Source: Phoronis australis
Taxonomy: Eukaryota; Phoronida; Phoronidae
Direction: 5' to 3'
Assembly: GCA_002633005.1 (NCBI GenBank)
Contig: NMRA01000067.1
Span: forward strand, 988,582-1,052,581
Length of the DNA: 64,000 bases
Part shown: in pieces, positions 57,001-64,000 of the stretch
How positions within the stretch are numbered: the stretch's first letter is position 1
Layout of the letters: every line of letters begins with the position of its first letter
Notes under the pieces: generated by a model
Database searches by the model: none
What the model was told of the DNA's origin: nothing
Seen by the model: the letters and a program-made list of their open reading frames with translations, nothing else
Program-made: the position numbers and the translations under genes

Positions 57001-59092
57001 TTATTTTATTTTCAAAAAGAGTTTTGTGACGCCTGAGACGAAATCTCTTGACTTAATTTTCATTTCTCGTCCGTCCTCCGTATTTTTGGGTCTGCTCTTC
57101 CCACCGGGAAGGGCGACCTTTCCAACCGGTCGGCGGCCCGAGCTTCACGTTCTTAAGTCTGCGACTATAGTGATAGAAAATAAAACAGATCCTGACAACG
57201 AGAGCAGACCAAACGCTTAGTCAGTGTCACTTGGACTCATGGTTATAACTTAGTTCGATGTTTACTGAATGTTTTCGACAATGTAACAACCCTAATCAAT
57301 GGCCAACAAGTCACTTAAAATAACAATAAAAATACATGTCACGACTATAAAATAACAATGAACAGACTGCATAAAAACATTGATAAGTTAATAAGTATGC
57401 TATACCAAAAAGCAATTGTTCCGGGGGGTACTATTCCAGGCCATCTGAAAAAATCCTTGTCTTCCATGCTTCTTTCAAATTCAAGAAAAGTGCTCTTTAA
57501 ACCTAGTGATGCAGACTTAGAAACATTCTTTAATTAAAAATACCGACGGCAATCGTTTTTAGGAAAAAAGTTCCCTGTTTAAAAAAAGTTCCCTGTTGAG
57601 GCCATTTAAAAGGACACCAAATCCTGTTTTGATAATTTCAACAAATCTTCGTCACAACGGTTAGTCTCCCGCTAATGCATCACTGGCGTCAATCTTGAAA
57701 GATAAAAGGAGGAATCGACTAAAAATTGATACCCCTATTTCATTATGGTCCTTGGTGGGTGATCTTTTCCTTGTAGTTGCCATGTAATTCGTTAAAAGCT
57801 CAACTCGCGCTTGCCCTTTTAGCACACTTCGAAAGGAGTTTTCAATTTTCCTACCAACGTTTGAGGATTGTTGGGGGTTAAACAGCATTAGTTTGCTTCA
57901 GAGAACTGGACGGGAAAGTCGTTTTTAGTATCTGTTAATTGGCAATAATCGGGTTTGGTATAAATGATTCGTAATGTACTTTTCGCCAGGAATGCAATGA
58001 CTACTAGGTGAACATGGCTACTAGGTGAACATGGCTACTAGGTGAACATGATTACTAGGTGAAGATGACTACAAATTGTTAGAATTTTTGGGAAATTGTT
58101 CAAGTTGATAACACCTGTCATTATGTCTACGTGATTTTTTCTCTTTAAGAATACAACAATTACAGTTGTGGGGCGGTCTCGCTGCTATTGTGCTGTGCAT
58201 GATAATCGCTTACGCGTGCTATCGAAGCGACCCCTATATTTGTGAAGGCAAACCTCTGACAGAGAGATGTTGCGGTTGTTGTCACTGTTCCGATGAAACA
58301 CAGTAAGTGGTAATGTCTGCGCATTCTCAGTGTTACAGATTCTCAGTGTATGGTCCGCAGACCTTTGTTAACCTTTTCTCTTTAATTTGTGTAAGCCTGA
58401 TATCTGTTCTGTTCTGTTTGATTTGTACCCCAGGAAACAAATATAAACTTTCTATTTTCACTGAAAGCGAATTAATTTATTGTGAGGGGTTTCAACTACG
58501 AAATGTTTAACCTTTGAACTGAATTAAATGTCTGAATGCTTGAAGTCAAAATAACTCCCGAAATCTATTATAATTTTTCTGTATTCAACACTATAAAATA
58601 TGTTATGAATATTTGTATGCTATTCTGGAGAATTACCTAAGGGACATTTTACATATTATATTCTCTCTACTCAAGCATATAGTCGATAAAATTAATTTGT
58701 TAGTAGTGCATAGCGGATCAATTTCATTTCGTTCAGTGGGTGATACCATCTCTTGCTTTCCTAAATTTTAAAGTTTGCACCATGTTTTTGCCGTAAAAGT
58801 GTTAGCGTGTGTTATTTTCATTGTTTATAGACCGTTAATGGAAGAAGAACTGAAAATATCTAACCTTTCGGAGCTGAAGAGCGGCAGTGCAAGAACTCGT
58901 TACACGTACTCTCCGGCAGTGAACATTCAAGTAAGCAAACTTCGAGATAAAGGCAGTTGCAAGCCGCTTACACCAAAGGACTCTGACACGGCAGTAAACG
59001 AGAAGTGTTTGGATAAGAAGAGTGAGGACAACCTGAAATGTCCAGTTTGCCATGGACCTAACATGTGTGACCACTGCACTACTTCACTCTGA
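44936..59092 (+). CDS. WBP1/VOPP1-like cysteine-rich type I membrane protein (4 exons, 214 aa)
   Basis: Join of 44936-45026, 53139-53277, 58150-58302 and 58831-59092. Phases match at all three junctions and the total is 645 nt. Residues 1-30 are a signal peptide. The ectodomain (31-76) has the pattern C35, C51, C59C60, C68C69 with YYC at 49-51 and an NES glycosylation sequon at 53. The transmembrane helix is about 83-101, followed by a second Cys cluster (ERCCGCCHC) and a polar tail ending CPVC-x5-CDHC (198-210). The YYxC...CC...CC...RAL order directly before the membrane resembles VOPP1/WBP1 proteins, which act in endosomal/lysosomal trafficking and signalling. The PPxY motifs usual in that family are absent, and the terminal CxxC pair, possibly Zn-binding, is not typical. 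Gene structure is well supported; the family call is moderate (Shisa-like is the alternative). Confidence 0.8.
45480..45740 (+). repeat. Dispersed repeat, copy related to 22728-23000
   Basis: Holds TTTCTTGAAGTTATTAACTT, GACCAGAACTATAAAACAAC and TCTGCCACACATTCCCTGAA in the same order as the earlier copy. A tRNA-like segment follows, with GTTAGACTGTGACC and a B-box-like GGTTACAATCC. Probably an old SINE family in intron 1 of the VOPP1-like gene. Confidence 0.45.
46128..46286 (+). mobile_element. MITE family B, copy 1 (CTAGG-rich)
   Basis: About 155 bp, nearly identical to 59174-59331 on the opposite strand. The ends are inverted repeats: TTCAGTAACGCTAGGACCT at the left and AGGTCCTAGCGTCTACTGAA at the right. 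The right arm has a doubled GTCCTAGCGTAG. No coding content. Confidence 0.88.
46361..46482. mobile_element. MITE family C with GGCGGATCCAG ends
   Basis: Starts GGGCGGATCCAGGATTTC and ends CCTCTGGATCCGCC, an 11-bp inverted repeat, with internal GGGGGGTCC copies and an AT-rich middle. A compact 122-bp non-coding element. Confidence 0.8.
47540..48420 (+). repeat. Left subterminal repeat array
   Basis: About five degenerate units, each with TTTGCATAATTTATGCAAAT, then AAGGCCGCCATTATTCAAAA, then a TACCAAGCACTGCAG-type segment and CCATGGTCAGTGAA, at 150-170-bp spacing. The mirror copies are at 50110-50760. Confidence 0.88.
49164..49790 (+). pseudogene. Decayed transposon ORF of the invertebrate repeat type with cysteine-rich (CXC-like) tail
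   Basis: Conserved pieces appear in changing frames. In order they are VTKCMCACHGMKR near 49365; LSPTTEAFKENV and RAHYQSVMGW near 49490-49550; SPALDREDYGWKKDAINKSL near 49558-49620; IIPHGVQLAPIAY, then stops; and finally IRCDCKGQ with RYYCRVNFLP. The order LPPT..A, RAHYQ..W, P..YGW, CxCK...C.CR recalls ORFs repeatedly annotated as uncharacterised, CXC-tailed proteins in cnidarian and mollusc genomes and embedded in repeats. Several frameshifts and stops make it non-functional. I cannot assign a transposon superfamily. Confidence 0.55.
50110..50760 (-). repeat. Right subterminal repeat array
   Basis: Four degenerate units in inverted orientation to the left array, with recurring GAATTTTGCATAATGGC, TTAATTTGCATAAATTATGC and CTGCAGTGCTTGGTAAGGAA. 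Confidence 0.88.
50891..53138. other. Intron 1 remainder of the VOPP1-like gene, no gene seen
   Basis: No exon, repeat boundary or family-like peptide that I can support, apart from short open frames without context. CG content is moderate, higher than in the left half of the window. Confidence 0.5.
53139..53277 (+). CDS. VOPP1-like exon 2: cysteine-rich ectodomain
   Basis: Acceptor TCTTACAG, donor TT|GTAAGT, phase 1 to 2. It encodes six cysteines in the C-x15-C-x7-CC-x7-CC arrangement and many charged residues, including NIYYCSNESKPECC. Confidence 0.82.
53334..54672 (+). mobile_element. THAP-domain DNA transposon 1 (Kolobok-like), TTAA-flanked, non-autonomous
   Basis: TTAA at 53334-53337 and 54669-54672 flanks a 1.33-kb element with terminal inverted repeats of about 310 bp (53338-53651 and 54361-54668; ends AGGCGAAAGCAACC and GGTTGCCTTCGCCT). 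TTAA target duplication with a THAP-bearing protein is the Kolobok combination; piggyBac shares TTAA but is not known for THAP. The element is too short for a full transposase and lacks a visible DDE core. It sits in intron 2 of the VOPP1-like gene. Confidence 0.85.
53605..54350 (+). pseudogene. Broken THAP-domain transposase fragment in element 1
   Basis: Starts MPRCCCVRGCTHYRLTRALG, the C2 half of a C2CH THAP zinc finger, followed by RRFPKADTLRCTWLARSC. A one-base difference near 53747-53765 puts the C-H half (YRVCGKHFLPSDY) in another frame. After a TGA at 53832-53834 the AVPTIF-like box RLKKGTIPSLLIPGS appears in a third frame. Later, KFDKFIVDLYWSYLEGARCV and a Cys/His segment remain. Frameshifts and stops mean no functional protein is expected. 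Confidence 0.8.
54673..55713. other. Intron 2 segment, no gene seen
   Basis: Ordinary AT-rich sequence with moderate CG. Short open frames only (for example 54906-55109), with no splice or family support. Confidence 0.45.
55714..56343 (-). CDS. Single-exon ORF, predicted signal peptide / membrane / coiled-coil protein (209 aa), antisense in intron
   Basis: The longest uninterrupted ATG frame in the window, on the strand opposite to the VOPP1-like gene and within its second intron. Residues 1-20 look like a signal peptide (MSQALFATCLVGLLLAQAKS). Residues 48-67 are a hydrophobic helix (TFFEVVILPIIFLLTVLEFL). Residues about 95-160 are charged and heptad-like (YRNEFKKALEDLRKLKSCLR), and a basic tail follows. 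This organised layout is unlikely by chance, but I recognise no family and see no clear polyadenylation signal. A (GAAA)n microsatellite lies just upstream of the start. It could be an intronless gene, a retrocopy or a lineage-specific orphan. Confidence 0.6.
   Translation of the reverse strand: MSQALFATCLVGLLLAQAKSGNEQRAVEYSTHSDQNHFGKIQEKALKTFFEVVILPIIFLLTVLEFLREPREELFVSKMDEPETCDRWDVDEVAKAFLVSIEKLKMAAENHIPTAYEIEAQKLKYDRIMKNKHVYRNEFKKALEDLRKLKSCLRNIVLHKTDITNHVESKIEDTGPFSADTHVPVTANKPRNRMYWRNKGSRQVSKTTV
56350..56380. repeat. (CTTT)n microsatellite
   Basis: A short TTTC/TTTCT run immediately upstream (minus-strand sense) of the antisense ORF, where it would form a purine-rich 5' leader. Confidence 0.95.
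56381..58149. other. Intron 2 remainder, no gene seen
   Basis: Apart from the 17-bp tandem repeat at 58001-58068 I see no exon with splice support. The frame at 57026-57220 is CG-rich but lacks flanking splice sites and a known motif. Confidence 0.45.
58001..58068. repeat. 17-bp tandem repeat CTACTAGGTGAACATGG x 4
   Basis: Three near-exact units and one diverged unit, in intron 2 about 80 bp before exon 3 of the VOPP1-like gene. Confidence 0.97.
58150..58302 (+). CDS. VOPP1-like exon 3: transmembrane helix
   Basis: Acceptor CTCTTTAAG, donor CA|GTAAGT, phase 2 to 2. It encodes LWGGLAAIVLCMIIAYACY, then RSDPYICEGKPLTERCCGCC, a cytosolic Cys cluster that may be palmitoylated or bind metal. Confidence 0.82.
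58831..59092 (+). CDS. VOPP1-like exon 4: cytosolic tail with double CxxC
   Basis: Acceptor GTTTATAG, phase 2, TGA stop at 59090. It encodes an acidic then basic, Ser-rich tail closing with KCPVCHGPNMCDHCTTSL. The two CxxC pairs five residues apart look like a zinc knuckle. Confidence 0.82.
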
Positions 59093-60076
59093 CCTGCGCC
59101 GGCATTTAGTTGCCTCTGCCCAGTAACACTGACTTAACCCTGTCCTGCGGCCGGATGTGACACCACGTGCAGTCCAGGCGTGAGTTCAGTAGACGCTAGG
59201 ACCTACGCTAGGACCTAGCTAAAACCTAGTCAAAGTCACGTGTTGTCATTTAAAATGCACGGCAATATCTCACGTAATCTCGCGAAGTCTTGCTTTTAGC
59301 GAGGTCCTAGCGTTACTGAACGGGAGGCTGGATTATCCGGCCAAGCTAAGCTGCTGTTCAATCAGAAGCCGCTCATAAGTCACAGTGGCTCCGTCGGCTC
59401 CTTGTAAATCTCGAGGGTGAGAAATTGTGAATGTGGCGACTGGGGCCATCGAGCATTGAGTACGACTGGGGAAGGGAGAGGGGTGCGTGAAAATACTTGA
59501 CTACTACCGGGACCGAGAGGTAAAGTGACAGGGTCCCAGCCAGAATTCTACAAGATTAGGACTCACAGAAACCTTCATTCGTCAATGAAGGTGCGCATTT
59601 TTATCGTGGATATCTTTAAAGTGCTTAAACTCACCAGTTTCATATCGAAAATAACAAAAACAACCCCACCAGACGACCAGCTGTCAATTGGCCTATCGAA
59701 AGTTCCGAACCCCTTGCGAAAAGTCGCGTGACACACGACAAAAATAAAACAAAAAGTTTTATCCTCCAACATACGTTGTGTTTTTTCAGGTAAATGATAG
59801 CAGCTGGGAAACGAAGGGCTGTCTAGAATGCTGCGTTTTGATTGGTCAGTTAAGCCGTCACTCAAAATTCTGGCGATATGTCAATTATTAGAACACCCGC
59901 AAACACTGTCTGTCGATACGTTTATTAGCTGATCTCTAGTTAGGTGAATTTAATGGTCGATACAAACAACCTGGGCAACCAATCACAGAGCTTGTTATTT
60001 TCTATTGTGTTTAGTGTGAAAAGTGGTCAGACATGGCTGCTCGTTTTCCTGTGGCCGGATTATGATGATATAAAAA
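59093..60076. other. 3' flank / 3' UTR region of the VOPP1-like gene
   Basis: Contains MITE family B copy 2 (59174-59331) and an AATAAA at 59743-59748, about 650 nt after the stop, as a plausible polyadenylation signal. No further coding exon seen. Confidence 0.5.
59174..59331 (-). mobile_element. MITE family B, copy 2, probably in the 3' UTR
   Basis: Reverse-oriented near-identical copy of 46128-46286, starting about 80 nt after the VOPP1-like stop codon. If the AATAAA at 59743 is used, this element is transcribed as part of the 3' UTR. Confidence 0.88.
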
Positions 60077-60338
60077 TTAAATGCGAAGGCAACCTTTTTT
60101 CATATCATTTGTAGCAAAAATAAGGTTCGTTGATTACCCCAGACATATTTTTCACTTATTTACTGCTTTTCGTAATTTTATTAATTACTTGTCGTCTACT
60201 CCGGAAGTGACGTTTTGAGAGGCAAGAATTACGCGCCAGTATCTTTTCATATATAGTCTGACTGTTAGAGCAGTCGAGTCAGTCATTGTTCTACCTCGGT
60301 TGTGATAAGTTCGGTCGTCGTTTGCTTTTGCTTGCGAG

Positions 60339-60533
60339 TCAGTCAACATGCCACGCTGTTGCTGCGTACTGGGGTGTACTCATTATCGTCTCACGTACAG
60401 AGGAAGAACTGTCCCATTTGTCCGAGTGTCCCGCGACACACTCCCACTGGAGGGTGATCTGAGCACCCAAACTGCTTACATCCCGCCGTGTGACTCCCTC
60501 GCCACACACCTGGCACCGTCCAAATAGCTCCAA
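60339..60533 (-). pseudogene. Cys/His segment of the element 2 transposase
   Basis: An open frame encodes MELFGRCQVCGEGVTRRDV and GAQITLQWECVAGHSDKW. CxxC followed by C-x3-GH and W is the pattern seen in THAP-bearing transposases between the THAP domain and the catalytic region. The frame then runs into the terminal inverted repeat and stops, so the catalytic part is missing. Confidence 0.65.
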
Positions 60534-60915
60534 TACAAGTCCACAATAAACTTATCAAACTTAGGCTAACCGATCTGTTCACTGGATGACGATCTGTCCT
60601 CTTCACTGGGTGTCGAACTGGGCCTGTATTCACTCCCACTACTCAACATCGCTGCAGGCACAAGGCGAATCACTGCTAGTTCCCGGCATTGCACGCAATG
60701 GGGTACGTTCGGAGGCATGGGTGACAGTAGATGATGTGCCTCCAGTCACTGTATTCACCTATTTCACGAAAGCGCCATCTTCCCGCGCCATCTTTAAATA
60801 CTGATCGAAAACGAGGCACACTGATAAAACCTCGTGAGTGATCATCAGCTGGCCATGGTGTACTGTGCAGTGCCTGAACGTACCAATTCCAGTAATAACT
60901 CGTCGGTATCCTTCC

Positions 60916-62676
60916 CAGGGATATACTTAGCCACTCGCCCAGTCGCCAATGCGAGTAAAAATGGTGCTGGGCGAGTAGAAGTTGACTGGCCGGTTGCCCG
61001 GTGGCGATTGAATTTCAGAGCGCAAAAGCACTATATATCGTTTTCCAGATGAATATGAATAATTTTCCTCCTCCTTGTGCTGTTTTTATCATGAATTTAA
61101 GGTTCGGTTTGGTCATCGTGTCGATGCTCCGGCAGTAAAAAACATCGGCGCAGTGCGACCCTACCGATTCAGTACACGTCACCCGTTACGCGATTCCTCA
61201 AAAAAAACACAGTGTGCGGTCGTGCACAAAGAATTTGTGGACTAGTCCGAAACGAAGAAAAGGGGAGAAAGGTGGATGACCGGTCCATGTGCTCATAGCA
61301 AATGAAATACCATATTTCTTGGAACTGATTTCTTATTGTAATGTACAATGTCATTTTAGCCAAAATTATTTTTATAACATTCGTCCTAGTAAGCGCCCAT
61401 GTCCCTATAAGCGTCCCCACTCGTTTTCAGACTTCGCTAAAATAAGCGCCCAGTCCATGAATGTGTACATATTTGTGCGAAAAATGTCTTACCTCACAGT
61501 TCTAAAATTCTACAGTAAATGTATTCAACTTATCAATAATATCCGACAGTTCTGAAAAATCATTGTGCGCGTAATTTCTAGTAGACTACGAGCCTCGCCA
61601 CTATGTCGGTATTTAGCCGTGGCTGTACACTTCAAACCGTTCCGCAGTGCTTCAAAAAGAACGCCAAAGTTTTGCTGATCTTGCGAGGAAAGTGTCACAC
61701 TACATGGTCTGGCCCTGATCAGAACAGACGTAGCGTACTGGTCAACGGGATTGGTATTGTATCTTTCCCGTACAGATCTTCTCCCACAACAGGAATCCAG
61801 ATTGCTTTGTACACGAAAAATTATAAAAACCGCGAATCGAAACTTGGCCAAGAAGCGCGCGCTAGGGCCCACATATAACATGTTGGCCTGCTCAATGACA
61901 TAAATATAACTACATATACAGCTCATTGGGCCTGCTACTCTGGCAAGTGAACACTGATGACACGCACGCGCTCGCTCACTCGGTGCACACCAGTTGACTC
62001 ACTTCAATAGAAACGTCACGTGACAACAACTTATGTGTTCATCCTGAATTTTCTCGTTGCGGGGTGCGATTTAGCGCAGATTTTGACTTAATCTGCGGTT
62101 AATCCCGACTCCGAGTCCACAGGAACTTAAGAATCTTAGGAAAGGCTATTTGGGAGGATTTCAGGTAAGTTGAGTCGAAACTATTTTTACTCAAGAATTC
62201 AAGTTGTCCTATCGACGATCGCGAAGCAGCGACGCATCAGTCGGCAAGTTTTCGCCCTGGGATTTCAGCACATTTTTTTTAAAAAGATCGTAATTTAACA
62301 ACAGCTGTTTGATAGTAATGCACCACAGTTTTGTAGCTAGTCTGTCATACATGTAGGTTACACATACGTCACAGCGCGTAAATTTGATGAATCCTAGCTT
62401 CCGATTTCACCCGTTTCGGAGACCAGGTTTTAACCGCCGTAGGCTACAAAAAGAGTCCCCCTGGGCGCTTATTAGAGCGAATACGGTAGCCCTAATAGAT
62501 GATGACATCAGTGCACGAAACGATGATTTTTATTTAAATTAGCAGCAAGTTTGTGGTGACTGGCGCCAACGGCCGGGTGACTGAACTTCGGGCTGGGCGA
62601 GTAGATTTTCTGGCTCCGGCACTCGCCCAGCTGGCGAGCAGGGTTTTTCAAGACTAAAAGCCTGGGTATATCCCTG
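60916..62676. mobile_element. Nested element level 3, CAGGGATATAC ends
   Basis: CAGGGATATACTTAGCC at the left and GGGTATATCCCTG at the right are inverted. CTCGCCCAG / CTGGGCGAG text follows in both arms (60940-60990 and 62590-62640). It lies wholly within the level 2 element. No reading frame that I can name. Confidence 0.6.
61378..62489. mobile_element. Nested element level 4, TAAGCGCCC ends
   Basis: CATTCGTCCTAGTAAGCGCCC at the left is matched in inverse by GGGCGCTTATTAGAGCGAAT at the right. A second TAAGCGCCC copy occurs near 61443. It contains a 133-codon minus-strand frame (61525-61926) of unknown meaning. Confidence 0.5.
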
Positions 62677-63050
62677 ATTTCCACACTTTTCCAAAAGAGG
62701 TAAAACTACTAAGGAATGGCTGAGGAGGGTAGAAGTCTAGTTGCCGTAAGTATTGGTATGTTTTTTGGAGATGTTGAACATCAGACAACTTGATTTTTGG
62801 TAATGTTGATAAGTCTTTTGACCACACCACCTTGCAGGACGATGCCATGTTTGTCAAGGCGCCTCGTTTTCGATCAACACGACAGCAGCGCCCCGCGTTC
62901 GTGAAATAGGTGAATATAGTGGCCACAGCTCACGAGGCTTCTCGCTTCAAAAACGCACTTCTCGAGGTTGGCGACAGGGCACTGCCGGGAATCAACAGCG
63001 ACAATATGGTACCCTTCTTCAGTCGTTGTTTCGCAGGGACCTTCATCAAT

Positions 63051-63275
63051 TCAACGTACATATCTGTCATAATCTGCCGGCAGAAAATGCTTGCCACACA
63101 CTCGGTAACCCTCCACTGCTTTGTACGTTGCGTGGGGGGTAGCACTGCGTTCTTCACATGAACGAGCTAGCCAAGTACGGCGAAGTGTGTCATCCTTCGG
63201 AAAGCGACGCAAGGTACACAAAGCGCGTGTGAGACGATAATGAGTACATCCCGGCACGCAGCAACAGCGTGGCAT
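63051..63275 (-). pseudogene. THAP zinc finger of element 2, N-terminal part
   Basis: An open frame gives MPRCCCVPGCTHYRLTRALC, FPKDDTLRRTWLARSC and YRVCGKHFLPADYDRYVR. All C2CH ligands (Cys4 or 5, Cys10, the Cys of VCGKH and His of KHF) and the usual Pro, Trp and Phe are present. A TGA follows directly; the AVPTIF-like box (RLKKGTILSLLIPG) continues only in another frame (62930-63060). Confidence 0.8.
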
Positions 63276-63545
63276 GTTGACTGACTTGTAAACAAAAGCA
63301 AACGGCGACCGAACTTATCACAACCGAGGTAGAACAATGACTGACTCGACAGCTCTTACAGTCAGACTATAATGAAAAGAAATTGGCGCGATACTATTGC
63401 CTCCCAAAACGTCACTTCCGGAGTAGAGGACGAGAAATTAATCAAATTACGAAAAGCTGTAATTAAGTGAAAAATGCGTCTGGGATAATCAACGAACCTT
63501 ATTTTTGCTAAAAGTGACATGAAAAAAGGTTGCCTTCGTCTTTAA

Positions 63546-64000
63546 GCCGGGAAATGTCGAGGCGTTGCGTTTTTTTGTGGTTGTGACTACTTAGTACTTG
63601 ATCACGCTGTGCCCTTTACTTTCCCGAGGAGACTGTACAAGAAACGCGTTGGTGGACATGACACACTGGTGTTGGGTACGTTCATACGTCACACTCATAT
63701 CCGTGGAGCTAAAAAACTATCACCTGACGTCGTCTTTCTCCTGTTTTCTTGTTTTTGGGATTTTGCATTCAGGATTGTGATGTAGGCCTACAGTGCTAAA
63801 GGAAGGTTTAACGATGGTGCCGAAACAAGGTCATGGCGGTTTTAAAGCACTTAAGTTTCGGGACTTTATACTTTGTCTAAAGCTGGAAAGAGACAAGTCA
63901 CGGTGTTTACAAACCTTACTACTGCTTTCCGGAACATAGCAGCACGTGGATTCACAGAGCATAAAAGTCTGCTATCTCCTGTCAGAACGCGTAATATGTT
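63546..64000. other. Right edge, no gene seen
   Basis: Relatively CG-rich unique sequence after the TTAA of element 2. A short open frame (63598-63780) has no supporting motif. A neighbouring gene may begin beyond the window. Confidence 0.4.

Larger units (their letters stand above)
60754..62914. mobile_element. Nested element level 2, TA-flanked, TTCACCTATTTCACGAA ends
   Basis: TTCACCTATTTCACGAAAGCG at the left and its near complement ending TTCGTGAAATAGGTGAA at the right, with TA at 60752-60753 and 62915-62916. Element 1 shows the uninterrupted site (ACTGTATATATTGGCC type). The arms also share GATCGAAAACGAGGC. No transposase is recognisable inside. Confidence 0.85.
60077..63545 (-). mobile_element. 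THAP-domain DNA transposon 2 (Kolobok-like), TTAA-flanked, interrupted
   Basis: TTAA at 60077-60080 and 63542-63545; ends ATGCGAAGGCAACC and GGTTGCCTTCGTCT match element 1. It is in the opposite orientation, with its THAP start at 63275. Removing the nested insertion (60754-62914) leaves about 1.3 kb, the same length and layout as element 1. So the two are sister copies of one non-autonomous family. Confidence 0.85.

Noticed and set aside
57026-57220. CG-rich open frame as an extra exon of the VOPP1-like gene
   Set aside because: Exons 2 and 3 already join in phase, and the frame has no matching acceptor or donor.
61525-61926. 133-codon minus-strand frame in the transposon nest
   Set aside because: Overlaps a similar-length plus-strand frame, has no known domain and lies in the innermost element; not called as a gene.

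Overview
The window looks like nuclear DNA from a marine invertebrate animal (bilaterian). It is AT-rich, has GT-AG introns of about 0.3 to 8 kb, and is crowded with short non-autonomous DNA transposons, SINE-like tRNA heads, a 5'-truncated LINE and microsatellites. A mollusc or another lophotrochozoan is my best guess; a cephalochordate or hemichordate is possible. The sequence alone does not settle the species. There is no bacterial gene organisation and no CRISPR array.

Left half (about 11.4-37.7 kb, plus strand): one complete, well-supported gene of 18 coding exons. The splice phases close exactly (2433 nt, 810 residues plus stop). It encodes an EF-hand / coiled-coil / Rab GTPase of the CRACR2A (EFCAB4B) type, the large-Rab family that couples Ca2+ to vesicle traffic and store-operated Ca2+ entry. 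At the far left (255-986) a CpG-rich promoter-like patch precedes a possible two-exon gene for a 53-residue single-pass membrane micropeptide.

Middle (37.7-44.9 kb): 3' UTR candidates and gene-free DNA, including a 392-bp foldback element.

Right half (44.9-59.1 kb, plus strand): a four-exon gene, again with perfectly matching phases (645 nt, 214 residues plus stop). It encodes a small type I membrane protein with a cysteine-rich ectodomain resembling the WBP1/VOPP1 family and a C-terminal double CxxC knuckle. Its introns hold a 3.5-kb inverted-repeat transposon relic, small MITEs, a THAP-domain transposon flanked by TTAA, and an antisense single-exon reading frame (209 aa) for a predicted signal-peptide/transmembrane/coiled-coil protein.

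Right end (60.1-63.5 kb): a second THAP/TTAA element in the opposite orientation. It has been split by a TA-flanked element, which contains further inverted-repeat elements, giving a nest of three to four levels. The THAP domain, TTAA target and long terminal inverted repeats together point to Kolobok-type DNA transposons. Both copies carry the same apparent frame break after the THAP zinc-binding motif, as expected of non-autonomous copies descended from one defective parent.
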